Assembly: GCF_000384115.1 (NCBI RefSeq)
Contig: NZ_KB913029.1
Location: 4,191,057-4,255,056 of the forward strand
DNA length: 64,000 bases
Source: Sporichthya polymorpha DSM 43042
Lineage (GTDB): Bacteria; Actinomycetota; Actinomycetes; Sporichthyales; Sporichthyaceae
Reading direction: 5' to 3'
Below are positions 34,189-46,104 of the stretch, piece after piece; within the stretch, counting starts at the first letter, position 1; each line of letters opens with the position of its first letter. A program made the position numbers and the translations under genes. The notes under the pieces are model-generated. The model worked only from the letters and a program-made list of their open reading frames with translations, did not search any database and was not told the DNA's origin.

Positions 34189-34962
34189 ATGATCGAGATC
34201 CTCAGCCCGTCCGAGATCGCGCGCGCCCGGGAGACCGGCGCTCTCGTGGCGCACATCCTGCAGACGGTGCGCAGCCGCGCAGCGGTCGGTGTGAATCTGC
34301 TCGAGATCGACGCCTGGACGAAGGAGATGATCCGCGACGCCGGCGCGGTCTCCTGCTACGTCGACTACGCCCCGTCCTTCGGCCGCGGCCCCTTCGGCCA
34401 CTACATCTGCACGTCGGTCAACGACGCCGTGCTGCACGGGCGGCCGTTCGACTACACGCTCGTTGACGGTGACCTGCTCTCGCTCGACCTCGCCGTGTCC
34501 CTCGGCGGCGTCGTGGCGGACTCGGCGATCAGCTTCCACGTGGGGGAGCGCCGTCCGCCGGCGGAGGTCGCGCTGATCGAGGCGACCGAGCGCGCCCTCG
34601 CGGCCGGGATCGCCGCCGCGAAGCCGGACGCGCGGGTCGGCGACATCTCCCACGCGATCGGCACCGTCCTGAGCGGGGCGGGCTACCCGGTGAACACCGA
34701 GTTCGGCGGACACGGCGTCGGGACGACCATGCACCAGGACCCGCACATCTCGAACACCGGGGAGCCGGGCCGCGGCTACCGGCTGCGCCCGGGCCTGCTG
34801 CTCGCCCTGGAGCCGTGGGTGATGGCGGACACCGACGAGCTCGTCTTCGACGCCGACGGCTGGACGCTCCGGAGCGCCACCGGGTGCCAGACGGCCCACA
34901 GCGAGCACACCGTCGCGATCACCGAGGACGGGGCGGAGATCCTCACCCTGCCCCGGAGCTGA
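34189..34962 (+). CDS. map: Type I methionyl aminopeptidase
   Basis: A 257-residue M24A peptidase that removes N-terminal methionine. The five metal ligands are all in place: DLLSLDLAVSLGGVVADSA (two Asp), GGHGVGTTMHQDPHISN (His), LALEPWV (Glu) and HSEHTVAITEDG (Glu). It lies 33 bases after rel, possibly in the same transcript. It is one of probably several map genes, since an M24 gene in this position is additional to the one usually found by secY in actinobacteria. Convergent with the DUF349 gene, 18 bases apart. Confidence 0.88.
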   Translation: MIEILSPSEIARARETGALVAHILQTVRSRAAVGVNLLEIDAWTKEMIRDAGAVSCYVDYAPSFGRGPFGHYICTSVNDAVLHGRPFDYTLVDGDLLSLDLAVSLGGVVADSAISFHVGERRPPAEVALIEATERALAAGIAAAKPDARVGDISHAIGTVLSGAGYPVNTEFGGHGVGTTMHQDPHISNTGEPGRGYRLRPGLLLALEPWVMADTDELVFDADGWTLRSATGCQTAHSEHTVAITEDGAEILTLPRS

Positions 34963-34980
34963 CGGCCCGTCGAGCCGGGA

Positions 34981-36423
34981 TCAGGTGAACTCGGCGAGGA
35001 GCTTCTCGGCCTCGACGAGCCACTCGCGGCGCGCCGCCACGGCGGCCTCCGCGTCGGCGAGGCCCTTGGCGTTGTTCGCCGCGCGGGCCTTCTCCGCCTG
35101 CTTCTCGTACTTGGCGATCGCCGCGAGGAGTGAATCCACCGTCTCCTGCGCGCGGGCCTTGGCGGCGGGGTTGCTGCGCTGGCGCGCGACGTCCTCGGCC
35201 TCGCGCACGGCGGACTCGACCGCGGACAGGCGGCCCTCGATCCGGCCGCGGGAGTCGCGGGGGAGCGAGCCGATCCTGTCCCAGCGCTCCTGGATGCCGC
35301 GGAGCGCCTTGCGGGCGGAGCCGGCGTCGGTGACGGGGAGCAGCCGCTCCGCCTCCTCGACGAGGGCCTCCTTGGCCTTCGCGTTGTTGGCGAACTCGGC
35401 GTCCTTGGCCGCGAACGTCGCGTTGCGGGCCGAGAAGAACTGGTCCTGCGCGGCCTTGAAGCGCTCCCACAGCGCGTCGTCGACGTCGCGCGCGGCGCGG
35501 CCGGCGGCCTTCCACTCCTTCATCAGATTGCGGAACGCGTCCGACGTGGCGCCCCAGTCGGTCGAGCTCGCGAGGGCCTCGGCCTTCGCGACCAGGGCCT
35601 CCTTGGCGGCCTTCGCGGCGTTGCGGGTCGCGGACAGCTCCGCGTAGTGCGCCTTGCGCCGCTTGCTGAACTGCGAGCGGGCCGCGGAGAAGCGTGACCA
35701 GAGCTCGTCGTCGGACTTGCGGTCCAGGCGGGGCGCGGCCTTCCACTCGTCGAGCAGCGCCCGGATCCGGTCGCCGCCGACGCGCCACTCGGTGCCGGCG
35801 CCGATCGCCTCGACGTCGGCGACGATGCGCTCCTTGAGCGTGCGGGCCTCGGCCTGCGCCTTCGCGCGGGCGGCCCGGGCCGCGACGGCGCGCTCCTGAG
35901 CGAGCTCCTCCAGCGCGGCGACGCGCGTGTCGAGCAGGGCGAGGTCACCGATCGCGGCTACGTCGACGAGCGAGGACTTCAGCCGTTCGATCGCGCTGCG
36001 GGCCTCCTTCTCCGGGACGTCGGTCTCACGGATCCGGTGCTCGAGCAGGTCGAGTTCGACGACGAGACCGTCGTAGCGGCGCCCGTAGAACTCCAGCGCC
36101 TCCTCGGGCGTCCCGGCCTGCCAGGACCCGATGGCCCGGTCGCCCGCCGGGGTCCGGACGAAGACCGTCCCCTCCGCGTCCACGTACCCCCACGCCGACC
36201 GGTCGACCGGCGCCACCGCCGCGGCGGGCACCTCCGCCGGGGTCGGGACCTCGGCCGCCGGCACCTCGACTGCCGGCGCCTCGGCCGCCGGCACCTCGGC
36301 CGCCGGCACCTCGACCGCGGGCGTCTCGACCGCCGGGGCCTCGGCGGGCGCTGCCTCCGCGGCCGGGGTGGGTGTCACGTCACCGGGCTGATCGCCGTCG
36401 ACCTGCTCGGGCGTCTCAGTCAC
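34981..36423 (-). CDS. DUF349 domain protein with Ala/Glu/Pro repeat N-terminus
   Basis: A 480-residue protein. Residues 1-75 are a low-complexity run of AEVPA/VEVPA repeats. A small globular part follows (WGYVDAEGTVFVRTPAGDRAIGSWQAG), then a long helical array of DUF349 units (about 75 residues each; WRVGGDRIRALLDEWKAAP, WGATSDAFRNLMKEWKAAGR, DDALWERFKAAQDQFFSARN). Each unit has a conserved Trp and a charged coiled coil. The function is not established. It sits between map and the cyclophilin gene as in Streptomyces. Start ATG 36423; transcribed in the same direction as the cyclophilin, 39 bases downstream of it, so the two may form an operon. Confidence 0.88.
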   Translation of the reverse strand: MTETPEQVDGDQPGDVTPTPAAEAAPAEAPAVETPAVEVPAAEVPAAEAPAVEVPAAEVPTPAEVPAAAVAPVDRSAWGYVDAEGTVFVRTPAGDRAIGSWQAGTPEEALEFYGRRYDGLVVELDLLEHRIRETDVPEKEARSAIERLKSSLVDVAAIGDLALLDTRVAALEELAQERAVAARAARAKAQAEARTLKERIVADVEAIGAGTEWRVGGDRIRALLDEWKAAPRLDRKSDDELWSRFSAARSQFSKRRKAHYAELSATRNAAKAAKEALVAKAEALASSTDWGATSDAFRNLMKEWKAAGRAARDVDDALWERFKAAQDQFFSARNATFAAKDAEFANNAKAKEALVEEAERLLPVTDAGSARKALRGIQERWDRIGSLPRDSRGRIEGRLSAVESAVREAEDVARQRSNPAAKARAQETVDSLLAAIAKYEKQAEKARAANNAKGLADAEAAVAARREWLVEAEKLLAEFT

Positions 36424-36462
36424 GGTTCCTCCTCGCCGTCGCCGGCTGTGGTGCAGCCGAAG

Positions 36463-37389
36463 CTACGGGGTGCTCGTCGCCTTCGGGGTGCTGGTCGCCT
36501 TGGGGCTGCTGGTCGCCCTCGGCGTGCTCGAGGCCTTGGGGCTCGGGCTCGGCGCGGCGGCCTTGGGCTCCTTGGTGATCGTCACCTTGTTCAGCTTGAC
36601 CTTGTTCTTCGGAGCGTCGTTCGCGCCGGTGTCCGGGTTGACCTTGGTGCCCGCCTTGGCGATCTCGGTCAGCACGTCGAGCCCGGAGACGATCTTGCCG
36701 AACGGCACGTAGTTCGGCTGGAAGTCCGAGTCCTTGAACATCATGAAGAACTGGCTGCCGTTGGTGTTCGGGCCGGCGTTCGCCATCGCCACGACACCGG
36801 CCTCGTAGGTCGCGCCGGCGAGGTTCTCGTCGGGGAACGACCAGCCGGGGCCGCCGCGGCCGGTGGCGTCCGGGTCGCCGCACTGCAGCACGTAGGTGCC
36901 CGGGCTGTTGAGCTCCCGGTGGCACTCGGTGTTGTCGAAGTACTTGTTCTTCGCCAGGTGGACGAAGTTGTTCACGGCGCACGGTGCCTTCGCGGCGTCG
37001 AGCTCCATCACGACCGGCTTGTTGTTGACCATCAGCTGGGCCGTGAACTTGCCCTTGGCGACCGCCAGGCTCTTGGGCGGGTCGATCTCCTTCGAGGCCG
37101 GGCTGCCGTCGGGCGTGTACGTGCAGTTCGCGAAGCCCTCGGGTGCCGGCTCCGGCGTGGGCGACGGCGTCGGGGTCGCCTCCGCGGCGACGTCGGTCGC
37201 GTCGTCGTCGAAGAGCTGCTGGAGCCCGATCACCGCGCCGACGATGGCGCCACCCGCCAGGACCACGGCGGTGAAGCCCGCGATCATGCGCATCCGGCGC
37301 TTGCGTGCCGCTGCGGCGGCCGCCGCCCGGCGCTGCGCCTGCAGCTCACGCCGCCGTTCGGCGCTGGTCTTCTTCCCCTGCCCGGCCAC
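36463..37389 (-). CDS. Membrane-anchored cyclophilin-type peptidyl-prolyl isomerase
   Basis: A 308-residue protein. The cytoplasmic start is basic and Ala-rich (MAGQGKKTSAERRRELQAQ), with one membrane helix at about 35-56 and an extracytoplasmic cyclophilin domain (AVNNFVHLAKNKYFDNTECHR, QCGDPDATGRGGPGWSFPDEN, GVVAMANAGPNTNGSQFFMMF, FGKIVSGLDVL). The last 45 residues are SSTPKAT-type repeats, likely a wall-spanning or flexible tail. GTG 37389 has AGGAG seven bases upstream; an in-frame start 22 codons earlier has no such site. It probably assists folding of exported proteins. It is divergent from the metallo-hydrolase gene. Confidence 0.9.
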   Translation of the reverse strand: MAGQGKKTSAERRRELQAQRRAAAAAAARKRRMRMIAGFTAVVLAGGAIVGAVIGLQQLFDDDATDVAAEATPTPSPTPEPAPEGFANCTYTPDGSPASKEIDPPKSLAVAKGKFTAQLMVNNKPVVMELDAAKAPCAVNNFVHLAKNKYFDNTECHRELNSPGTYVLQCGDPDATGRGGPGWSFPDENLAGATYEAGVVAMANAGPNTNGSQFFMMFKDSDFQPNYVPFGKIVSGLDVLTEIAKAGTKVNPDTGANDAPKNKVKLNKVTITKEPKAAAPSPSPKASSTPRATSSPKATSTPKATSTP

Positions 37390-37554
37390 GCACTGCTCCT
37401 CGTCGGTCCTTGCTCCTGGTCGATCCCCGCCCGTTTCGCGGCGTCGGCGTCGCACAGTCTAGATAAGTGGCCTTGGAGCATCCCGCACCGCACGCGCCGG
37501 GGCGACACGCCCGCACGGGTAGTCTCGCGGCGTCAGATCCGCTGGGGAGGTCGC

Positions 37555-38268
37555 TTGTTCGTCACGGGGTTCCCGTCCGCGATGTTCGCGACCAACTGCT
37601 TCGTCCTGGCCCCGGCGCCGGGGGAGCAGTGCGTCGTCGTGGATCCCGGGATCGACGTGATCCCCCAGCTGGACGCCGTGCTGGCCGAGCACAAGCTGCA
37701 ACCGGTGGCCGTCCTGCTCACGCACGGGCACCTGGACCACACCTTCTCCGTGCAGCCGGTCTGCGGCGCCCGGGGGATCCCGGCCTGGATCCACCCGGAC
37801 GACGAGGAGCTGCTGCACGACCCGGGCAAGGCCCTGTCGGTGTCGCTGGACCAGCTGTTCGGCGGGCGGCGGACGTACACCGAGCCCGACGACGTGAGGC
37901 TGCTCACCGACGGGGTGGCGATCGAGCTGGCCGGGCTGACGTTCAGCGTCGACCACGCGCCCGGTCACACCCGCGGCTCGGTGATGTTCCGCCTGCCGCC
38001 CGACCCCGACGCCGGGCAGTGGGCGGTCCCCGAGCAGGTCCTGCTCTCCGGCGACGTCCTCTTCCAGGGCTCGATCGGGCGGACCGACCTGCCCGGCGGC
38101 AGCTACGAGCAGATGCTCGAGAGCCTGGCCCGCAAGATCCTGCCGCTCGACGACGGCACGATCGTCCTGCCCGGTCACGGCGGGGCGACGACGATCGGCA
38201 CCGAGCGCGCGACCAACCCGTACCTGGCCGAGGCAGCTCCGCTGGTCGGCCCCAACCGTGGGATGTAG
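37555..38268 (+). CDS. Metallo-beta-lactamase fold hydrolase (glyoxalase II-like)
   Basis: A 237-residue MBL-fold enzyme with the zinc-binding motif THGHLDHTF, then [33 protein letters not shown] and [14 protein letters not shown]. The length and the [14 protein letters not shown] block match the YcbL/glyoxalase II-like group; the substrate is not determined. Start is the TTG at 37555, placed four bases after GGGGAGG; no ATG or GTG is suitably placed. Its stop is four bases before the aspS start, so the two genes are coupled. The order cyclophilin/MBL hydrolase/synthetase is common in actinobacteria. Confidence 0.87.
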   Translation: MFVTGFPSAMFATNCFVLAPAPGEQCVVVDPGIDVIPQLDAVLAEHKLQPVAVLLTHGHLDHTFSVQPVCGARGIPAWIHPDDEELLHDPGKALSVSLDQLFGGRRTYTEPDDVRLLTDGVAIELAGLTFSVDHAPGHTRGSVMFRLPPDPDAGQWAVPEQVLLSGDVLFQGSIGRTDLPGGSYEQMLESLARKILPLDDGTIVLPGHGGATTIGTERATNPYLAEAAPLVGPNRGM

Positions 38269-38272
38269 CCCG

Positions 38273-40006
38273 ATGATCCGCACGCACACCGGGGGCTCGC
38301 TGCGCGCGAGCGACGCCGGCACCACCGTCACGTTGGCCGGCTGGGTCGCGCACCGACGGGACCACGGCGGGGTCGCCTTCCTCGACCTGCGGGACGCCTC
38401 GGGCGTCGTGCAGGTCGTCGTGCGCGACGAGTCCGTCGCGCACGGGCTGCGCAACGAGTACTGCTTGAAGGTCACCGGCGAGGTCTCGCTGCGCCCGGAG
38501 GGCAACGCCAACCCGAACCTGCAGACCGGCGAGATCGAGGTCATCGCGAGCGAGGTGCTCGTCCTCTCCGAGGCCGCGCCGCTGCCGTTCCCGATCGACG
38601 ATCACGGGGCGGGGAACATCAGCGAGGAGGCGCGGCTCAAGTACCGCTACCTCGACCTGCGCCGCACGACCATGGCCGAGAACATGCGGCTGCGGTCGAA
38701 GGTCAACCACATCATCCGCTCGGTGATGGAGACCGAGGGCTTCCTCGACGTCGAGACCCCCTACCTGACCCGGTCCACGCCGGAGGGTGCGCGCGACTTC
38801 CTCGTGCCGGTGCGTCTGCAGCCGGGGACCTGGTACGCGCTGCCCCAGTCGCCGCAGCTGTTCAAGCAGCTGTTGATGGTCGCCGGGCTCGAGCGGTACT
38901 ACCAGATCGCGCGTTGCTTCCGGGACGAGGACTTCCGCGCCGACCGGCAGCCGGAGTTCACCCAGCTCGACGTCGAGATGTCGTTCTGCACCCAGGCCGA
39001 CATCCGCGCCGTCACCGAGAAGGTGCTGCGCGCCGTCTGGTCCGAGGTCGTCGGCTACGAGATCCCGGCCGAGATCCCGCAGATGACCTGGCACGAGGCC
39101 GAGCGGCGCTTCGGCTCCGACAAGCCGGACCTGCGCTTCGGCTGCGAGCTCGTCGACCTGACCGAGTACTTCGCGGGGACCCAGTTCCGCGTGTTCCAGG
39201 CCGAGCACGTCGGTGCGGTCGTGATGCCCGGTGGCGCGGCGCAGACCCGGCGCGAGCTCGACAACTGGCAGGACTGGGCCAAGGCGCGCGGCGCCAAGGG
39301 CCTCGCGTACGTGACGGTGGGTCAGGACGGCACGCTCGCCGGCGTCGCGAAGAACCTGTCGGACTCCGAGCGTGACGGCCTCGCCGCCGCCGTGGGCGCG
39401 AACCCCGGCGACTGCATCTTTCTCGGGGCCGGCGAGCGCAGCGCGACGTTGGCCCTGCTCGGCGCGGCCCGCCTGGAGATCGGCCGCCGCTGCGACCTGA
39501 TCGACACCTCCCGCTGGGAGTTCGTCTGGATCGTCGACGCCCCGATGTTCGAGAAGACCACCGCGGGTGGGTGGAGCCCCGTGCACCATCCGTTCACCTC
39601 GCCGACGCCGGAGTACGTCGACACGTTCGACACCGACCCCGAGCACGCGCTCTCGGACGCCTACGACATCGTCCTCAACGGCACCGAGCTGGGCGGCGGG
39701 TCGATCCGTATCCACCGCAGCGACGTCCAGTCCCGGGTCTTCGAGTTCATCGGGCTGACGAAGGACCAGGCGGAGGACCAGTTCGGGTTCCTCCTCGAGG
39801 CCTTCCAGTTCGGCCCGCCGCCGCACGGGGGCATCGCGCTCGGCCTCGACCGCATGTGCGCGCTGCTCACCGGCGCGGAGTCGATCCGCGACGTCATCGC
39901 GTTCCCGAAGACCGCTTCGGGCGGCGACCCCCTCACCGGGGCCCCGTCGCCGATCACGCCGGCGCAGCGCAAGGACGCCGGCATCGACGCACCGCCGCCG
40001 GTCTGA
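38273..40006 (+). CDS. aspS: Aspartyl-tRNA synthetase
   Basis: A 577-residue class IIb synthetase of the bacterial type: OB-fold anticodon domain ([19 protein letters not shown]), catalytic core motifs ([67 protein letters not shown]), a GAD insertion domain between about 290 and 420, and the final motif [20 protein letters not shown] 38273 is preferred over the in-frame ATG at 38258, which overlaps the hydrolase gene. Whether it also charges tRNA-Asn cannot be told here. Confidence 0.95.
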   Translation: MIRTHTGGSLRASDAGTTVTLAGWVAHRRDHGGVAFLDLRDASGVVQVVVRDESVAHGLRNEYCLKVTGEVSLRPEGNANPNLQTGEIEVIASEVLVLSEAAPLPFPIDDHGAGNISEEARLKYRYLDLRRTTMAENMRLRSKVNHIIRSVMETEGFLDVETPYLTRSTPEGARDFLVPVRLQPGTWYALPQSPQLFKQLLMVAGLERYYQIARCFRDEDFRADRQPEFTQLDVEMSFCTQADIRAVTEKVLRAVWSEVVGYEIPAEIPQMTWHEAERRFGSDKPDLRFGCELVDLTEYFAGTQFRVFQAEHVGAVVMPGGAAQTRRELDNWQDWAKARGAKGLAYVTVGQDGTLAGVAKNLSDSERDGLAAAVGANPGDCIFLGAGERSATLALLGAARLEIGRRCDLIDTSRWEFVWIVDAPMFEKTTAGGWSPVHHPFTSPTPEYVDTFDTDPEHALSDAYDIVLNGTELGGGSIRIHRSDVQSRVFEFIGLTKDQAEDQFGFLLEAFQFGPPPHGGIALGLDRMCALLTGAESIRDVIAFPKTASGGDPLTGAPSPITPAQRKDAGIDAPPPV

Positions 40007-40033
40007 CGGTCGCTCGGCTCGGGGGCGGCCGGG

Positions 40034-40573
40034 TCAGGCCCGGCGGCTCCGCTGAAGCTCGGCCGGGTCCGGACAGCACTTCAGGGTCCGGGTCGGGGTG
40101 ATCAGCTGCTCCGGGTCGTCGGAGGCGTCAGGCAGGTCGACGTCGATGACGCTGCGCCACTTCGTGGCGAGCGTGTTGTGGCACGAGAAGGTCGCCTGGG
40201 CGCGGGTGCCGCTGCGGACGAGGTCGACGGTCTCGTCGATGTCGTACCACTCGCCGTCGTGCCGGGCCTGGAGCCGGATCGTCACCTCGGCGCGGGGGAG
40301 CGGGCACGTGCCCGAGCGCCAGGTCCCGCGGGCAACCGCGACCGACCCCGGGGCGCCGGTGAGCCGGACCGGGTCGCCGACCTGCTGGAAGCGGCAGGTC
40401 ACGTTCGCCTCGGCCCAGTCGGTGACGGGCCGGGCGGGCTCCGCCGCCGGGGCCGGCCCGGACCGGGCGCGCGCCGAGACCGCGCCCGCGCCGAGGCCGC
40501 CGACGATGCCCACGACGAGGGCAACGGCGGCGGCCGCGACGGGAACGCGGCCCGGCCGGTTGGACCCGCTCAC
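40034..40573 (-). CDS. Unknown membrane-anchored or secreted protein
   Basis: I do not recognise the family. The 179-residue product has one hydrophobic N-terminal segment (VPVAAAAVALVVGIVGGLGAGAV) preceded by Arg, consistent with a signal anchor, and an extracytoplasmic domain with four cysteines (VTCRFQQVG, SGTCPLPRAEVTIRLQARHDGEWYD, TFSCHNTLA, CCPDP) that could form disulfides and a beta-sandwich. GTG 40573 is proposed since it places the hydrophobic segment near the N-terminus; a start at 40618 adds 15 residues. It is convergent with aspS (27-base gap) and divergent from rarA. Codon use is like its neighbours. Confidence 0.7.
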   Translation of the reverse strand: MSGSNRPGRVPVAAAAVALVVGIVGGLGAGAVSARARSGPAPAAEPARPVTDWAEANVTCRFQQVGDPVRLTGAPGSVAVARGTWRSGTCPLPRAEVTIRLQARHDGEWYDIDETVDLVRSGTRAQATFSCHNTLATKWRSVIDVDLPDASDDPEQLITPTRTLKCCPDPAELQRSRRA

Positions 40574-40645
40574 GCCCGCCGCATACCCGAGCGGACGCGC
40601 GGCGATACCCGGCGTCACCCGAGCGGCCTAACGGCGGGCGCGAAC

Positions 40646-40651
40646 TAAGGT
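40646..40651 (+). promoter_or_regulatory. -10 box of rarA, leaderless
   Basis: TAAGGT ends exactly seven bases before GTG 40659; there is no Shine-Dalgarno sequence. Same layout as pabB and the M24 peptidase gene. Confidence 0.5.
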
Positions 40652-40658
40652 CGGCGGC

Positions 40659-42008
40659 GTGAGCGAACCGGAGACCCTGTTCGAGTCGGCGGGGAAGGCC
40701 CACCGGCCCGCGCCGCTGGCGGCCCGCATGCGGCCGCGGACGCTCGACGACGTGGTCGGCCAGGACCACCTGCTTCAGCCAGGGGCCCCGCTGCGCCGCC
40801 TCGTCGATCACGCGGGGAGGTCGGGCCCGGCGGCGCCGTCGTCGGTGCTGCTCTGGGGTCCACCGGGGACGGGGAAGACGACGCTGGCCCGGATCATCTC
40901 GGCGGCGACCGGGCGGAAGTTCGTCGAACTGTCGGCGGTCACGGCCGGGGTGAAGGATGTCCGGGACGCCCTGGCCGGGGCGAAGACGGACCTCTCGGTC
41001 GGGGGCCCGGAGACCGTGCTGTTCCTCGACGAGGTCCACCGCTTCTCCAAGGCGCAGCAGGACTCCCTGCTGCACGGCGTGGAGGACCGGACGGTCACGC
41101 TGGTCGCCGCGACCACGGAGAACCCGCACTTCTCGGTGATCTCGCCGCTGCTCTCGCGCTCGCTGCTGCTGACGCTGCGGCCCCTGACCGACGCCGACGT
41201 GGGCGCGCTGATCGACCGCGCGCTGACCGCCGAGCACGGCCTGGCCGGCGCGGTGACGCTCGCCTCCGCGGCGCGCGAGCACCTGCTCCGGATCGCCGGC
41301 GGTGACGCCCGGCGCGCGCTGACGGCGCTGGAGGCGGCCGCCGGCGCCGCCCTGGACCTGGACCGGACCGAGGTGTCGCTCGAGCTCGTCGAGCACGCCG
41401 TCGCCCAGGCCGCCGCGCGCTACGACCGCGACGGGGACCAGCACTACGACGTCATCAGCGCGTTCATCAAGTCGCTGCGGGGGAGCGACGTCGACGCGGC
41501 GCTCCACTACCTGGCGCGCATGGTCGAGGCCGGGGAGGACCCGCGGTTCATCGCCCGGCGCCTGGTGATCCTCGCGAGCGAGGACATCGGGATGGCCGAC
41601 CCGACCGCTCTGCAGACCGCCGTGGCCGCCGCCCAGGCGGTCCAGCTCATCGGCATGCCCGAGGCCCAGCTGAACCTGGCCCACGCGACCGTCCACCTCG
41701 CCCTGGCGCCGAAGTCCAACGCGGTCACGACCGCCCTCGGCGCTGCGGTGGCCGACCTCCGGGCCGGCGTCGCGGGCCCCGTCCCGGGCCACCTGCGCGA
41801 CTCGCACTACCCGGGTGCGAAGGGCATGGGCCATGGCAAGGGCTACAAGTACTCGCACGACTACCCCCACGGCGTCGTCGAGCAGCAGTACGCACCCGAC
41901 GCCGTCCACGGCAAGGACTACTACGCGCCCACCGACAACGGGGGCGAGCGCGGTCTGTCCGACCGCCTGGCGAAGTTGCGCGCCATCCTCCGGGGCGATC
42001 AGGGCTGA
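40659..42008 (+). CDS. rarA: Replication-associated recombination protein A (AAA ATPase)
   Basis: A 449-residue MgsA/RarA/WRNIP1-type clamp-loader-like ATPase that acts at stalled replication forks: [15 protein letters not shown], Walker [18 protein letters not shown], Walker [17 protein letters not shown], sensor [24 protein letters not shown], and the C-terminal tetramerisation domain ([47 protein letters not shown]). Together with ruvCAB and ruvX it makes this stretch rich in recombination genes. Confidence 0.93.
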   Translation: MSEPETLFESAGKAHRPAPLAARMRPRTLDDVVGQDHLLQPGAPLRRLVDHAGRSGPAAPSSVLLWGPPGTGKTTLARIISAATGRKFVELSAVTAGVKDVRDALAGAKTDLSVGGPETVLFLDEVHRFSKAQQDSLLHGVEDRTVTLVAATTENPHFSVISPLLSRSLLLTLRPLTDADVGALIDRALTAEHGLAGAVTLASAAREHLLRIAGGDARRALTALEAAAGAALDLDRTEVSLELVEHAVAQAAARYDRDGDQHYDVISAFIKSLRGSDVDAALHYLARMVEAGEDPRFIARRLVILASEDIGMADPTALQTAVAAAQAVQLIGMPEAQLNLAHATVHLALAPKSNAVTTALGAAVADLRAGVAGPVPGHLRDSHYPGAKGMGHGKGYKYSHDYPHGVVEQQYAPDAVHGKDYYAPTDNGGERGLSDRLAKLRAILRGDQG

Positions 42009-42104
42009 CGGGTGAGCCGGCGCGGCGGGGCCCACGGGGCACCCACCGCGAGGACCGAAAGCTCCCGATAAGGTCGCCGTCGAACCAGAGGAAGGCGGAC
42101 CCAG

Positions 42105-42569
42105 GTGTCAGCTGGAGAGCTCGCGGGCCTGATCGTGGCCGTCGCGTGGGCGGTCCTCGTCCTGTTCCTGTCGTACGTGCTCGTCAAGCTCGGTGGGGCG
42201 CTCAAGGAGCTCACACGGGTCGTCGGCGAGGTCGGGGACTCGACGGTGCCGGTGCTGACCGAGGTGACGGCGACGGTGGCGACGACCAACGTGACGCTGT
42301 CGTCGGTGGAGCAGATCACGGACAACGTCTCCTCGATCACCCGGAACGCGAAGGCGCTGACGGCGATCGCCACGGTCGGGATGGGGAACCCGCTGATCAA
42401 GGCGGTGTCCTTCACCTACGGCGTGCGCCGGGCGATGGGCTCGAAGAAGCAGCGCGAGGTCCAGAAGCGGGTGCGGGACGAGATGCGCCGCGAGGCGCAC
42501 CGCAAGCGCCGCGGGAAGCGGCGCGCGACCAAGGCGGCCGGCAAGGCCCGGCGGACGGCGACGAAGTGA
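42105..42569 (+). CDS. DUF948 family membrane protein
   Basis: A 154-residue protein: an N-terminal membrane helix (ELAGLIVAVAWAVLVLFLSYVLV) followed by a helical region (LGGALKELTRVVGEVGDSTVPVLTEVTATVATTN) typical of DUF948, and a strongly basic C-terminal tail ([21 protein letters not shown]). The function is unknown. AGAGGAAGG precedes GTG 42105, and TAAGGT at 42069-42074 may be its -10 box. It overlaps the next gene by four bases; these two small genes stand before alaS in most actinobacteria. Confidence 0.88.
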   Translation: MSAGELAGLIVAVAWAVLVLFLSYVLVKLGGALKELTRVVGEVGDSTVPVLTEVTATVATTNVTLSSVEQITDNVSSITRNAKALTAIATVGMGNPLIKAVSFTYGVRRAMGSKKQREVQKRVRDEMRREAHRKRRGKRRATKAAGKARRTATK

Positions 42570-42829
42570 AGCGGATGTTCTGGACCGGCCTGGGGGTGGC
42601 GGCCGGCGTGATGGTGACGCGGAAGGCCTCGCGGGCGCTGGAGCAGCTGACGCCGGCGGGGATCTCGGACCGGCTGGCGGAGAGCATCACCGACCTGGGG
42701 GACGCGGTCCGGCAGTTCGGGATGGACGTCCGCGAGGCGATGTGGGACCGCGAGGACGAGATCCGCGACGCGTTCGGACTGAACGACGACACCGAGCCCG
42801 AGCCCGGCTCGCGAGCTACCGCGCGCTGA
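42566..42829 (+). CDS. Small conserved actinobacterial protein before alaS (DUF6167-like)
   Basis: An 87-residue protein: [20 protein letters not shown] is a short membrane-touching N-terminus, followed by an amphipathic helical region ([45 protein letters not shown]). It starts at the GTG inside the DUF948 stop (GTGA), so the two products are probably made in fixed proportion. The function is unknown; the pairing suggests an envelope-associated complex, which is inference. Confidence 0.82.
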   Translation: MKRMFWTGLGVAAGVMVTRKASRALEQLTPAGISDRLAESITDLGDAVRQFGMDVREAMWDREDEIRDAFGLNDDTEPEPGSRATAR

Positions 42830-42944
42830 TCCTCGACCGGGAGTTACTGCGTCGAGGGTCGGCGCGTCGCCCACGTACCCTCGATTTGTCGCCCTCGCGC
42901 GTCGCTCCCGAACGACGCAGACACGCTCACAGGAACTGGCTCCC

Positions 42945-45620
<2,676 letters not shown>

Positions 45621-45632
45621 CGCGGACCGGAG

Positions 45633-46094
45633 ATGAGGTCCGGGGTCCGGCTCGCGGTCGACCTGGGGTCGGTACGGATCGGGGTGGCCGCGTCCGACCC
45701 GTCAGGGTTGCTGGCGTTCCCGGTCGAGACCGTCCGCCGGGGCGCCGGGGACGTGGAGCGGCTGGCTGCCCTCGCGGTCGAGCACGACGTGCTGGAGGTC
45801 CTGCTCGGCCTGCCCCGGGGCCTGTCGGGGCGCGAGGGGGAGGCGGCCCGGGGCGTCCGGGCGTTCGCCGAGCGCCTGGCGACGGTGCTGCCGTGCCCGC
45901 TGCGCCTGGTCGACGAGCGCCTGAGCACGGTCACGGCCGGGTCCCAGATGCGGGCCGCCGGGGTGAACAGCCGGAAGGGGCGGTCCGCGATCGACCAGGC
46001 GGCCGCCGTGGTCTTCCTGCAGACGGCGCTGGACGCCGAACGGGCGACCGGCGACGCGCCGGGAGAGCCGGTCCAGTGCCCGGATCTGGGATAA
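45633..46094 (+). CDS. ruvX: Putative pre-16S rRNA nuclease / Holliday junction resolvase-like (YqgF)
   Basis: A 153-residue RNase H-like protein: RLAVDLGSVRIGVAASDPSG, VLLGLPRGLSGREGEAA, VRLVDERLSTVTAGSQMRAAG and SRKGRSAIDQAAAVVFLQTALD, with the conserved Asp residues of the family. YqgF is best supported as a nuclease maturing the 16S rRNA 5' end, though it was first predicted to be a resolvase. The position between alaS and mltG is conserved. Confidence 0.92.
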   Translation: MRSGVRLAVDLGSVRIGVAASDPSGLLAFPVETVRRGAGDVERLAALAVEHDVLEVLLGLPRGLSGREGEAARGVRAFAERLATVLPCPLRLVDERLSTVTAGSQMRAAGVNSRKGRSAIDQAAAVVFLQTALDAERATGDAPGEPVQCPDLG

Positions 46095-46104
46095 TGCGAA
46101 AGCA

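Noticed and set aside
31603-34908. A 1101-codon open frame on the minus strand
   Set aside because: It is antisense to rel and map, and its composition (Val/Arg/Asp/His-rich, no recognisable domain) is what the antisense of GC-rich coding sequence gives. The sense genes are complete and well known.
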